Position numbers and translations under genes: made by a program. From JAXDLW01 sp046262515 (GTDB lineage: Bacteria; Chloroflexota; Dormibacteria; DASZGP01): a stretch of 45,753 bases of DNA. The DNA lies in the NCBI GenBank assembly GCA_046262515.1, contig JBHEMP010000100.1:1-45753 (forward strand). Reading direction: 5' to 3'. Shown here piece after piece: positions 18,137 to 26,022 of the stretch (positions within the stretch are counted from its first letter, which is position 1; every line of letters begins with the position of its first letter). A model generated the notes under the pieces. It worked only from the letters and a program-made list of their open reading frames with translations, was not told the DNA's origin and searched no databases.

Positions 18137-18577
18137 TCAGCGGCCGGGGAGTCCGGCCACCTGGTTCTGGTGCAGCCGTGCCTGCATCGCGCGTGTGACG
18201 GCTACTTCCAGCTCGGGGTCCGCAAGCAGCGCCCGGCGGAATTGGTCGTGTCCCAGGACCATCAGGGTGCAGTGGGTGCGGGTGCTGACGGTGGCGACCG
18301 CGGGGTCGCGGTCGATCATGCTGATCTCACCGAAGAAGTCCCCGGGACCGAAGGTAGCGATCGTGACCCCGTCAACCTGGGCCACGGCCTCGCCATCGAC
18401 CACCACGTAGAAGCTATGGCCCGGGCGGCCCTGGCGCACCAGGATGGAGCCGGGTGAGGCGATGATCTCGTCCATGTGGGAGGCCACAGCGGCCAACTGC
18501 CGGCGGCTGGATCCGGCAAACAGCTGGACCTGCTTCAGGGCCCGCACCTTGGGGTCCATCGTGGATAAAGCCATCAA
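18137..18577 (-). CDS. Single-domain cyclic-nucleotide-binding-fold protein
   Basis: 146 residues that are almost entirely one CNB domain (about 18-125), with no HTH, channel or enzyme domain. The phosphate-binding cassette reads FGEISMIDRDPAVATV. The Glu that normally contacts ribose is present (E84), but the Arg that normally holds the cyclic phosphate is replaced (A93 in PAVAT, where PRxAT is usual). It may therefore not bind cAMP/cGMP canonically, or may bind another ligand or partner. ATG codons 1, 2 and 7 are all possible starts. It lies 140 bp downstream of the Crp-type gene on the same strand. Convergent with the duplicated-motif membrane protein gene. Confidence 0.83.
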   Translation of the reverse strand: MMALSTMDPKVRALKQVQLFAGSSRRQLAAVASHMDEIIASPGSILVRQGRPGHSFYVVVDGEAVAQVDGVTIATFGPGDFFGEISMIDRDPAVATVSTRTHCTLMVLGHDQFRRALLADPELEVAVTRAMQARLHQNQVAGLPGR

Positions 18578-18717
18578 CCGCCTCCACTAACTGGGCGCCG
18601 CCCGCGCGGCGCTCGACGCCCCTCTTCTGAGGCCTTCCCAGAATGCGGCGCCCAGGAATGCCGTACGACGCATTGCAACGCGCCACGAACGTGTATTTCT
18701 ACACAGACGGAGGCCCC

Positions 18718-19380
18718 TCAGCGGGCCCGGCGCCGCAAGGCCTCGAGGTCGAGGATGACGAAACCACGCCGCCGGGTCTGCACCCATCCCAGCTGGCGGA
18801 GGGCGCTCAGTGCCTTGGAGACGGCCTCACGAGAAGACCCGGTCCAGCCGGCCAGCTCTTCCTGGGAGAGGGCGAGGTCGATGACCAGCCCCTCCTCCTC
18901 GTCGCGCCCATAGCGTTCCGCAAGCTCCAGCAGGCGCTTGGCGACGCGGCCGACCGAGTCATGGGCGGTGAACTCGGCAAGTTTGGCGTCCGCCTCCCGG
19001 AGTCGCCGGCTCAACATCTGCAGGAGGACCAGCGCGACCGCCGGCCGGCTGGCGAGGAAGCTCTTGAACTCAGCGCTGCTCAGGATGGCGGCGCGAACGT
19101 CCTCGACCGCCGCCGCGGTGGCCGAGCGTGGGGCGCCGTCGAGAAAGGACAATTCCCCAATTAGCTCACCGGGCCCACGCATGGAAAGCACGACCTCACG
19201 CCCGTCGTCGGTGTTGACGAAGACCTTCACACGCCCCTCCGTCAGCACGGCCACGCGCTCTGACGACTCGCCCTCCACCAGCAGCACGGATCCCTTCCGG
19301 TAGCTGCGCAGGCGGCCCCCGTCCAGCAGCGCCGCGCGGTCAAGGTCGGAAAGCGCCGCCAGGAAACTCCCGTCCTCCAC
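18718..19380 (-). CDS. Crp/Fnr-family transcriptional regulator
   Basis: 220 residues, the usual length for the family. An N-terminal CNB domain (about 5-115) carries an intact cassette GELSFLDGAPRSAT with E76 and R85, so cyclic nucleotide binding is credible. A dimerisation helix spans about 113-137. A C-terminal winged HTH (about 168-210) includes LSQEELAGWTGSSREAVSKA, the recognition-helix region of actinobacterial-type Crp proteins. There are no Cys residues of the Fnr Fe-S type. It is encoded 22 bp after the alpha/beta hydrolase stop and 140 bp before the CNB-only gene, all on one strand. It is the best candidate in the window to read the product of the cyclase fusion, but that link is inferred. 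Confidence 0.93.
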   Translation of the reverse strand: MEDGSFLAALSDLDRAALLDGGRLRSYRKGSVLLVEGESSERVAVLTEGRVKVFVNTDDGREVVLSMRGPGELIGELSFLDGAPRSATAAAVEDVRAAILSSAEFKSFLASRPAVALVLLQMLSRRLREADAKLAEFTAHDSVGRVAKRLLELAERYGRDEEEGLVIDLALSQEELAGWTGSSREAVSKALSALRQLGWVQTRRRGFVILDLEALRRRAR

Positions 19381-19402
19381 GTCGGCGCTCAGCGGCCCCC
19401 GC

Positions 19403-20359
19403 TCAGCGGCCGCCGCTGGAGGCAGTTACCGGCCGCCGGGGCTTGCGCCGCGAAGGAGAGGGGCGTCGGCGCGGGCGGGTCGAGGCGGCGGCCGCCCGCC
19501 GCCTGTCGTTGCGGCCCGCGCGCAAAGTACTGCTGGCCTCGCTGGTCACCTCGTCCAAGAATCGCCCGATCTCATCGGTAAGGCGTTCGGGGTGGAGGCG
19601 AAGCTCGAGGATCGAGGTCGCCTCCACCAGGCGGGCACGCGGTGCCTCGCCGGCAAGCATCACGGCGTCCGCATGGGGATGTATGGGGTCGTGCCGATGC
19701 CCGATGACCAGCACCGGCATGGGGAGCGCGCGTCGCACCTCCGGCGGTGGCGCTATCCGCCCCAGGAAGAGCCCCTGCAGGATCGCCGCGCTGGAGCGGT
19801 GGTCCTGGCGCAGCGTGTCGAGCATGACGTTGCCCAGGAAGGGCAGCGCGGAGCGCGGGACGAGGCGTGCCAGGCGTCCCGTGAGCTGCACCATGGGCTG
19901 CCCGAACATCAGCCACGAAAGCAGCGGCGTGAACGCGATCACGGCGCCGTAAACGCCGGCGTCGAGCACCGGCATCTCCACCACCAGGGCCTCGGCGCGG
20001 CCGGGTGCGACGGCGCCGAACTCCAGGGATACGTTGGCACCGAGCGAGGTGCCGCCTACGATCGCCCTCTGCACCTCGAGATGGTCGAGGAGGCCGACGA
20101 CCTGTTCGGCAAAGCGGGTCATGGAATAACGCCACAGGTCCGGCGGGCGCTCGGACGCGCCGTGACCAAGAAGGTCGAGGGTCACCACCCGGTGACCCCG
20201 GGCGGCCAGGGCCTTGGCGAGCGGCATGTGCATGTACTGCGAGAGCAACTGCCCATGGAGCAGGACAAACGGCACGTCCCCGGACCCATAGTCGGTGTAC
20301 GCCAGGCGTTGCCCGTCGTGTTCGAAGTACCGCGCTTCGCCCCCCGCGGCCGCCACCAT
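19403..20359 (-). CDS. Alpha/beta-fold hydrolase
   Basis: 318 residues from ATG 20359. N-terminal features are typical of the fold: oxyanion-hole LLHGQ, LDLLGHGASERP, and the nucleophile elbow GGTSLGANVS (the Ser of GTSLG). A late acid and His are expected. The His candidate lies in VIGHRHDPIHPHAD or the short region after EATSILELRLHPE. The C-terminal about 40 residues are an Arg/Ser/Pro-rich basic tail not typical of the family, possibly an extension or a nucleic-acid or surface contact. Substrate unknown. The downstream Crp-type gene is close enough to share a transcript. Confidence 0.85.
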   Translation of the reverse strand: MVAAAGGEARYFEHDGQRLAYTDYGSGDVPFVLLHGQLLSQYMHMPLAKALAARGHRVVTLDLLGHGASERPPDLWRYSMTRFAEQVVGLLDHLEVQRAIVGGTSLGANVSLEFGAVAPGRAEALVVEMPVLDAGVYGAVIAFTPLLSWLMFGQPMVQLTGRLARLVPRSALPFLGNVMLDTLRQDHRSSAAILQGLFLGRIAPPPEVRRALPMPVLVIGHRHDPIHPHADAVMLAGEAPRARLVEATSILELRLHPERLTDEIGRFLDEVTSEASSTLRAGRNDRRRAAAASTRPRRRPSPSRRKPRRPVTASSGGR

Positions 20360-20416
20360 CGCGCCGATCTTATCGCCTCAAGAACAGCTTCTGGCCGTGA
20401 CTGCGAAACTCGAGCA

Positions 20417-20677
20417 ATGGAGGACGACTTCGACGAGGGGGAAGGTGGCCACGAGGAAGAGGAGCGCCCATACCGGCGCGGGCGCGGCGCACGCCTACTG
20501 ACCCGGGTTATCGCGACCAGCCTGATCATCTGTCTCCTGCTGGCCTTCCCTCTCGAGTACCTGGTCAACGAGCAGCTGCGCAGCCACCACGTCGAAGCGG
20601 TGGTGGCCATAACCGAGGCGGTCATCGTGGTGGTGCTGCTGGTCGTGGTCCGTTCGGCCAGGAAAGCCCCCCGCTAG
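20417..20677 (+). CDS. Small two-helix membrane protein
   Basis: 86 residues from ATG 20417. An acidic, Glu-rich N-terminus (MEDDFDEGEGGHEEEE) and a short Arg-rich stretch precede two hydrophobic helices (about 29-45 and 60-80). I recognise no family. The frame is open much further upstream, but that part is antisense to the hydrolase gene. The divergent layout, 57 bp from the hydrolase start, and the membrane-like composition support this short version. Its stop shares the palindrome CTAG at 20674-20677 with the stop of the convergent Fur-family gene. Confidence is limited by size. Confidence 0.6.
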   Translation: MEDDFDEGEGGHEEEERPYRRGRGARLLTRVIATSLIICLLLAFPLEYLVNEQLRSHHVEAVVAITEAVIVVVLLVVVRSARKAPR

Positions 20678-21063
20678 CCGGGGTCCACCGCGCAGTCGGG
20701 GCAGGTGCCACTGAAAACCAACTGGTGGCCGCGGACCAGGAACCCGGTACTCTCGCGAACGGCGGCCGTCGCGTCCTCGAGGACACAGCCCGGCACCTCG
20801 GCCACCCGCCCGCACATCCCGCAACGAATGTGTTCGTGGTGCTGCTGGTGAACCTCGTAGCGGGCCTTGCCGTCGCCCAACTCGATGCGGTCCAGCACCC
20901 CCGCCTGCTCCAACGCGCTGACGGCCCGCAGGATGCTTGAGAAGTTGGCGCTGCCCACCGTCACGCGGACCCGGGCGTGGAGATCATCGAGGGACCACAG
21001 ATGCCGGTCCTCAGCCTGAACTATCGTACGGACGGCATCGGTAACGGGACTCGGTCGGGGCAT
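20674..21063 (-). CDS. Fur-family metalloregulator (Zur/Fur type)
   Basis: 129 residues from ATG 21063. The frame extends 17 codons further, but those would run through the operator repeats. The N-terminal winged helix (about 10-70) includes WSLDDLHARVRV and SSILRAVSALEQAG. The dimerisation domain has HHEHIRCGMCG and GTCPDCAVD, the two CxxC pairs of the structural zinc site. Divergent position next to a Zn/Mn-type ABC importer, with phased repeats between the two starts, makes this the likely metal-dependent repressor of that importer and of itself. Zinc is the simplest guess for the sensed metal. Manganese or iron is not excluded. Confidence 0.9.
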   Translation of the reverse strand: MPRPSPVTDAVRTIVQAEDRHLWSLDDLHARVRVTVGSANFSSILRAVSALEQAGVLDRIELGDGKARYEVHQQHHEHIRCGMCGRVAEVPGCVLEDATAAVRESTGFLVRGHQLVFSGTCPDCAVDPG

Positions 21064-21093
21064 TCCCAGCGAGTCTACTGTGACGCCTGCGAG

Positions 21094-21126
21094 TTGCGCA
21101 TAATAGTTGCGCAAGTGCTTTGCGTA
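21094..21126. promoter_or_regulatory. Candidate Fur/Zur-family operator: three repeats at 13-bp phase
   Basis: TTGCGCA at 21094, TTGCGCA at 21107 and TTGCGTA at 21120 recur exactly 13 bp apart. The first also pairs with TGCGCAA at 21108-21114 as an inverted repeat with a 7-nt spacer. The array fills the short region between the divergent Fur-family and metal-importer genes, so bound regulator would cover both promoters. A TAGGCT at 21132-21137 could be the importer's -10 box with a near-leaderless start at 21144. Confidence 0.65.
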
Positions 21127-21143
21127 ACTGCTAGGCTCCGCTG

Positions 21144-22040
21144 GTGAGCTTCGTCCGTGGCACGACCACGCTCCTGCTGGCGCTGCTATTTACCGGCTGC
21201 GGGTTGCAGGCGTCCCACGCGAACCACGCCGGTACACGCCTGGAGGTCGTTGCTGCGGAGAACTTCTGGGGAAGCATCGTCGCCCAGCTCGGCGGGGACC
21301 GCGTCCATGTTCTAAGCGTGGTGTCCAACCCGGCGACTGATCCCCACGCTTATGAGCCGAAGCCCGGCGACGCGCGTGCGGTCGCCCGCGCCTCCTATGT
21401 GGTCGCCAACGGGGCCGGCTATGACGCCTGGATGGGCAAGCTCACCGCGGCCAACCCCGTACCCGGCCGGCGCGAGTTGGTGGTGGCCACTGCAGTCGGG
21501 CGCCGCGACGGGGACAACCCGCACTTCTGGTACTCCCCCACCTATGTCGACCAGGTGGTGTCACGCGTGACCAGCGACCTCCAGGTCGTCGACCCCGCCG
21601 GGGCCGCGTATTACGCCGGCCGTGGGGCAGAGTTCCGCACCACCGGGTTGAAGGAATACCACGACCTTGTGGCTGCCATCGCGAGCAAGTACCACGACGT
21701 CCCCATCGGCGCCACCGAGAGCATTTTCGGCTACGTCGCCTCGGATCTCGGCCTCAACCTCCTGACCCCGGTGGGGTACCAGCGGGCAATCAGCGAGGGT
21801 TCGGACCCCAGCGCCGCGGACAAGGTCGTCGTGGACCAGCAGGTGAGTCAGAGGGCAATCAAAGTGCTCGTTTATAACGCCCAGAACACCACCCCGGGGG
21901 TCGAGAGTGTCGTCACCCATGCGCGCGGGGCCGGCATCCCGGTCACCGCCGTGACGGAGACCCTGGATCCGCCGGGCGCGACCTTCCAGGCGTGGCAATC
22001 GGCCCAATTGCGCGCCGTCCTGCAGGCTCTCGGAGGATGA
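21144..22040 (+). CDS. Metal ABC transporter substrate-binding lipoprotein (ZnuA/TroA-like)
   Basis: 298 residues from GTG 21144. The signal peptide ends in the lipobox LFTGC (Cys about 19), so the mature protein is lipid-anchored outside the membrane. Cluster A-I metal ligands are visible: His in TDPHAYEPKPGD, His in DNPHFWYSP, Glu in GATESIFGYV, and an acidic pair in VTETLDPPG. ZnuA proper usually has His in the third place and a His-rich loop. Here the third ligand is Glu and no His-rich loop is present, so manganese or iron is as possible as zinc. First gene of the importer operon. Its stop overlaps the ATPase start (ATGA). Confidence 0.9.
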   Translation: MSFVRGTTTLLLALLFTGCGLQASHANHAGTRLEVVAAENFWGSIVAQLGGDRVHVLSVVSNPATDPHAYEPKPGDARAVARASYVVANGAGYDAWMGKLTAANPVPGRRELVVATAVGRRDGDNPHFWYSPTYVDQVVSRVTSDLQVVDPAGAAYYAGRGAEFRTTGLKEYHDLVAAIASKYHDVPIGATESIFGYVASDLGLNLLTPVGYQRAISEGSDPSAADKVVVDQQVSQRAIKVLVYNAQNTTPGVESVVTHARGAGIPVTAVTETLDPPGATFQAWQSAQLRAVLQALGG

Positions 22041-22891
22041 CGCAGGCCGACGACGGTTCCGCAGTCGGCGCGGGGCTCGCCCTCCAGCTCCGGGGGGCGG
22101 CGGTCCGGGTTGGCACCCGCGAGGTCTGGCAGGGGGTCAACCTGGAGGTCGCCGACGGCAACTTCGCAGCCATCCTCGGACCCAACGGCTCCGGCAAGTC
22201 CACGTTGCTGCGAGCCCTGCTCGGGTTCATCCCCCTTACGCGCGGCTCCATTGAGGTATTCGGCAAGGCGGTCGGCCGCGGCAACGCGGACATCGGTTAC
22301 CTACCGCAACGCCGGAATTTCGACCCGGACCTGCGCATCCGCGCCCGTGACCTGGTACGCCTCGGCCTCGATGGCACGCGCTGGGGCGCCCCCCTCCCCC
22401 GCCCTTTCCGTCGCCGACCGGGGCCGGGTTCCAAGGACCGCGACGCAGTCAACGAGGTCATCGAACTGGTGGGGGCATCCGCCTATGCCGGCCGCCCCCT
22501 GGGCGAACTGTCCGGCGGCGAGCAGCAGCGAATTCTCATCGCCCAGGCACTGGTTGCACGGCCCCGGATGCTGGTCCTTGACGAGCCGCTCGACAGCCTC
22601 GACCTGCACAACCAGCAGGCTGTCGCGGGGCTGGTTCAGCGCGTATGCCGTGAGCGTGGCGTGACGGTCCTGCTGGTGGCGCATGACATCAATCCCATCC
22701 TCCCCTACGTCGACCAGGTCATCTACCTGGCGCGAGGTGGGCTACTTGCGGGGGCGCCCGAAGACGTCATCAGCACCGAAACTTTGTCTCGGCTCTACCA
22801 GTCGCCCGTCGAGGTACTGCGGACCGCGGACGGACGTGTCGTGGTCGTGGGGCACAACGAGGCCATCAGTTTCCATGGGCACGAGCACTGA
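22037..22891 (+). CDS. Metal ABC transporter ATP-binding protein
   Basis: 284 residues from ATG 22037, which follows GGAGG directly and overlaps the upstream stop by 4 nt. An earlier in-frame ATG lies inside the binding-protein gene and is unlikely. All ATPase motifs are present: Walker A GPNGSGKST (48-56), Q-loop Gln about 91, signature LSGGEQQR (158-165), Walker B MLVLDEP (178-184), D-loop and switch His about 216 (LLVAHD). Between Q-loop and signature there is a basic, Pro-rich insert (about 118-135, PLPRPFRRRPGPGSK). It powers metal uptake by the two permeases that follow. Confidence 0.93.
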   Translation: MTQADDGSAVGAGLALQLRGAAVRVGTREVWQGVNLEVADGNFAAILGPNGSGKSTLLRALLGFIPLTRGSIEVFGKAVGRGNADIGYLPQRRNFDPDLRIRARDLVRLGLDGTRWGAPLPRPFRRRPGPGSKDRDAVNEVIELVGASAYAGRPLGELSGGEQQRILIAQALVARPRMLVLDEPLDSLDLHNQQAVAGLVQRVCRERGVTVLLVAHDINPILPYVDQVIYLARGGLLAGAPEDVISTETLSRLYQSPVEVLRTADGRVVVVGHNEAISFHGHEH

Positions 22892-23756
22892 GCCGGGTGG
22901 ATCCCGGCTAACCGTGGAACAGCCCCTCTCTTTCGACCTCCTGCGCGACCTGCAACTCCTCCTGGAGTTTCATTTCATGCAGAACGCCGCGGTTGTCGCG
23001 ACCATGGTCGCGCTGCTCGCCGGGGCTGTGGGTTATTTCGTGGTCCTGCGGGGCCAGGCCTTCGCCGCGCACATGCTGTCCCAGGTCGGGTTCCCCGGGG
23101 CGGCCGGCGCCGCCCTGCTGCACCTCTCGCCGGTCGTTGGGCTGCTGACCTTCTGCACCGTCGCCGGCGTCGGCATCAGCGCATCCGGGGGGCGCTTGGC
23201 GACGGGTCGGCGAACCCAGTCCGCGGCCATCGGGACCATACTGGCCTTCTCGCTTGCGCTCGGCCTGCTGTTCAGCCGGCTCTCGGCGGATAGCTCCCAG
23301 GGCATCTACGCGTTTCTCTTCGGCACCATCCTGGGAATTACGGACACGGACGTCCGCATCGTTCTGGCCACCACTCTCCTGTGTCTCGGCGCCCTTGCCG
23401 TCATTTGCCGGCCCCTGCTCTTCGCCTCGATCGACCCCGTCGCGGCTGATGCCCGCCGAGTCCCAGTGCGGGCTCTTGGCGTGGCGATCATGCTGGTCAC
23501 CGCCGTAGCCGTGGCCGAGGCCGTCCAGGTGGTGGGCACGTTGCTGATCTTCGCCCTGCTCGTCGCCCCGGCGGCGGCCGCACAACGGGTCACCGCGCGC
23601 CCCTATGCGGGCATCGCACTCAGCATGGCCATCTCGCTGACCGTCACCTGGGCCGGGCTGGCGACCGCGTACTTCAGCAACTACCCGGTCGGCTTTTTCA
23701 TCTCCATGTTTGCCTTTGCCGTCTATTTGACGGCGCGCCTTAGGGCCCGCGCGTAA
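22875..23756 (+). CDS. Metal ABC transporter permease (ZnuB/MntB family), first of two
   Basis: From ATG 22875 the product has 293 residues and overlaps the ATPase gene by 17 nt. GTG 22914 (280 residues) is an alternative without the Ser/Gly-rich leader. About eight membrane segments of the ABC-3 family are visible, with the typical start FHFMQNAAVVATMVALLAG and the late EAVQVVGTLLIFALLVAPAA segment that contacts the ATPase. The gene is followed by a second, different permease whose start overlaps its stop by 1 nt. Two permeases in one operon suggest a heterodimeric channel. Confidence 0.9.
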   Translation: MGTSTEPGGSRLTVEQPLSFDLLRDLQLLLEFHFMQNAAVVATMVALLAGAVGYFVVLRGQAFAAHMLSQVGFPGAAGAALLHLSPVVGLLTFCTVAGVGISASGGRLATGRRTQSAAIGTILAFSLALGLLFSRLSADSSQGIYAFLFGTILGITDTDVRIVLATTLLCLGALAVICRPLLFASIDPVAADARRVPVRALGVAIMLVTAVAVAEAVQVVGTLLIFALLVAPAAAAQRVTARPYAGIALSMAISLTVTWAGLATAYFSNYPVGFFISMFAFAVYLTARLRARA

Positions 23757-24568
23757 TGCTCGGCGACGAGTTCATGCGCAACGCGTTCATCGCCGGTGGC
23801 GGCATCGCCCTGGCCGCGGGCCTGGTTGGCTATTTCGTCGTCCTGCGCAACCAGGTCTTCGCCACCGACGCCCTGGGCCACGTAGCGTTCACCGGGGGTC
23901 TCGCGGGCGCGCTGGCCGGTATCCCACTGCTGCCATCGGTCTTCGTCACCTCCATCCTGGGCGCGGTGGCGATCGGGTCCCTCGGGGGGCGCGGTCGAGG
24001 GCGGGACGTGGCCATCGGAACCATCTTTTCGTGGGTGCTGGGACTCGGTGTCCTGTTCCTGAGCATCTACACTACGCTGCGCAGTGCCAGGGGCGGAATC
24101 GTCGGGGTGTCTGTACTCTTCGGGTCCATCCTGACCCTCGAGCCGGACGCCGCGCGGGCGGCTGCGATCGCCGGGCTTCTGTCAAGTGCGGTCCTGCTTT
24201 TTGTCTGCCGGCCGCTGCTCTTCGCGACGCTCGACCCGGATGTCGCGACTGCCCGAGGCGTCCCTGTGCGCCAGGTGACCCTCGTCTTCCTGGCGCTGGT
24301 CGGGGCGACCGTGGCCGAGGCCGTCCAGGCGGTCGGAGCACTGCTCATCTTCGGACTGATGGTCACACCCGCGGCGATCGCGCAGTCCGCAACCTCCCGT
24401 CCCTACCACGGACTGGCACTGTCAGCGCTGCTCTCTCTGCTCTTTGTCTGGACCGGTGTGTTCATGGCGTACTACCTCCCCTACCCACCAAGCTTTTTGG
24501 TCGTCGCCATCAGCAGCGCCACCTACCTGGCCGCGGCGACGCTACGACGCCTGCGGGCGACCACCTGA
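23756..24568 (+). CDS. Metal ABC transporter permease (ZnuB/MntB family), second of two
   Basis: 270 residues from ATG 23756, with the ATG sharing a base with the previous TAA stop. Same family and topology as the preceding gene: about eight membrane helices, FMRNAFIAGGGIALAAG at the start, and EAVQAVGALLIFGLMVTPAA in the ATPase-contact region. The two permeases are clearly related but not near-identical, so this is an old duplication. Last clear gene of the importer operon. The lipoprotein gene 21 bp downstream could be on the same transcript. Confidence 0.92.
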   Translation: MLGDEFMRNAFIAGGGIALAAGLVGYFVVLRNQVFATDALGHVAFTGGLAGALAGIPLLPSVFVTSILGAVAIGSLGGRGRGRDVAIGTIFSWVLGLGVLFLSIYTTLRSARGGIVGVSVLFGSILTLEPDAARAAAIAGLLSSAVLLFVCRPLLFATLDPDVATARGVPVRQVTLVFLALVGATVAEAVQAVGALLIFGLMVTPAAIAQSATSRPYHGLALSALLSLLFVWTGVFMAYYLPYPPSFLVVAISSATYLAAATLRRLRATT

Positions 24569-24589
24569 CCGCAGGCGGGGGCTGTCCAT

Positions 24590-25630
24590 ATGGAAGAATC
24601 GTGCGTGGGTTCCGCTTTCGCCAGGGCTGCCGCCGCCTGCGTGGCGCTGCTGTCAACCTCGGTAGCAGCCGCTGGGTGCGCGCCGGTGCGAGCCAGCGGC
24701 ATGCTTATCACCCCGGCGGCGGCGGTCCAGGTGGTCAGGCATCACTGGGATGTGAACAGGGCCGCCCTGAAGGCAACGTCCGGCCCCCAGGCGCGGCGGC
24801 TGATCGAGCAGGTGGAGTCCGGCGACGCCCTCAAGATCGATGAGGAAAGCATTGCGGACGAGGCCGACACGCGCGCAGAGTCGCAGACCGCGGCGCCGGA
24901 CATACCGGACGCCCAGGACGTCCGGGCATTCGTGCCCCGCCAGTCCTCTTACCCAGCGGTATTCGTGTCCCTGCGCACGCAGGCCTCGACCGACCGCTCC
25001 GGACAAGCAAGCGGCAAGAGCGACCGGGTTCTGGAACTTTTCCGGCGGGATGGCGCCGCCGCCGCCTGGCATAACACTGCCTACGCGATATTGGCGCCGG
25101 AACTGGTCGACCAGCTCAGGTTCGCGGTCGACCGCGCGGGGTACGCCCAGTTCGCCGACGGGCTCCCCGGCGGCGACCAACTCTCCAGGCTCTACAGCGA
25201 GTACATGACCCAGGCGCTGGCGGGCCACACCCCGTCGGGCTCACGGGTTACGCCGGGGCCCCTCAGCGACCAGCTGGCAACCACCCTCTCCAGGGCACTC
25301 GCCCTGTCGCCGGATGTGAAGCGTGTCCTCACCTTCGCGCCGTCCCCACAGCAGGGGGGCATCAAGCTGCGAACCGCGGACGGGGGACGCTTCGTTCTCT
25401 TCGAAGGCATGTACGACGTCCTCAGCCGGTCGGCCTCGGGCGGGTGCATAACGGTGACTCCGAAACGGGGCGCGGAGTCCGGTCCCTTCACCGAGGTCAG
25501 GGACGAGTTTCTCCAGGATATCGGCGCGCTGGTCGCCCCCGGCACCGACGGCGCGATCACCATCGTGGCGGAGTTCGACGGCCCCGTGAAACGGGTGAGC
25601 AAGCCCTGCGCGGGCGGCTCGACAATCTAA
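24590..25630 (+). CDS. Predicted lipoprotein of unknown function
   Basis: 346 residues. The N-terminus has a hydrophobic signal segment ending in a lipobox-like VAAAGC (Cys about 30), pointing to a lipid-anchored exported protein. The rest is soluble, with no repeats and no motif I can assign. An acidic, Ala-rich stretch (about 75-110) separates two folded-looking halves, and the C-terminal half carries two Cys (GGCIT and KPCAGG) that may form a disulfide. It follows the metal importer by 21 bp on the same strand, so co-regulation with metal uptake is possible but not demonstrated. Convergent with the DUF3037 gene 8 bp away. Confidence 0.72.
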   Translation: MEESCVGSAFARAAAACVALLSTSVAAAGCAPVRASGMLITPAAAVQVVRHHWDVNRAALKATSGPQARRLIEQVESGDALKIDEESIADEADTRAESQTAAPDIPDAQDVRAFVPRQSSYPAVFVSLRTQASTDRSGQASGKSDRVLELFRRDGAAAAWHNTAYAILAPELVDQLRFAVDRAGYAQFADGLPGGDQLSRLYSEYMTQALAGHTPSGSRVTPGPLSDQLATTLSRALALSPDVKRVLTFAPSPQQGGIKLRTADGGRFVLFEGMYDVLSRSASGGCITVTPKRGAESGPFTEVRDEFLQDIGALVAPGTDGAITIVAEFDGPVKRVSKPCAGGSTI

Positions 25631-25638
25631 AGGACGAT

Positions 25639-26022
25639 CTAAAGAACGAGCTGCCCGAAGAGCCTCCGCGTTTGCTCCTCCGGGTCGGCACAGAGGCCTG
25701 TGTGAACCTCGGATGGCTGAACCATTGTGCTGCTCGGAGCCACCAGCCAGTGAAAGCGCGCCGACTGCTCCCCCGAGGCCACCGGGCCCCCGGCGCCATC
25801 GCCTGCAGCGACCGCTTCCAGGATTCGCAAATGGCCGCGCAGCGCTTCGAGGTCGAAGGCCGGGTTGAGCGCGCGCAACTTCACCTCGGGCGCGGCCGCC
25901 AGCAACTTCAGGTAGCGACGGCCGCGGCAGAACAGGACGACCCCGGCGTTCACCGCCTCGCCGCGCGCGGCATCCGGCACCACCCGCAGCACCGCGTAGG
26001 CGAAGGGCTCAAGCGGCGGCAT
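25639..26022 (-). CDS. DUF3037-family protein
   Basis: 127 residues from ATG 26022, about the usual family length. The diagnostic N-terminal segment is FAYAVLRVVPDAARGEAVNA followed by GVVLFCRGRRYL. The family has no established biochemical role. It is known mainly as the genomic partner of HipA-like kinase genes, and here its start lies 14 nt inside the end of such a gene. Translation coupling implies they are made together. The sequence itself shows no catalytic motif. Confidence 0.86.
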   Translation of the reverse strand: MPPLEPFAYAVLRVVPDAARGEAVNAGVVLFCRGRRYLKLLAAAPEVKLRALNPAFDLEALRGHLRILEAVAAGDGAGGPVASGEQSARFHWLVAPSSTMVQPSEVHTGLCADPEEQTRRLFGQLVL

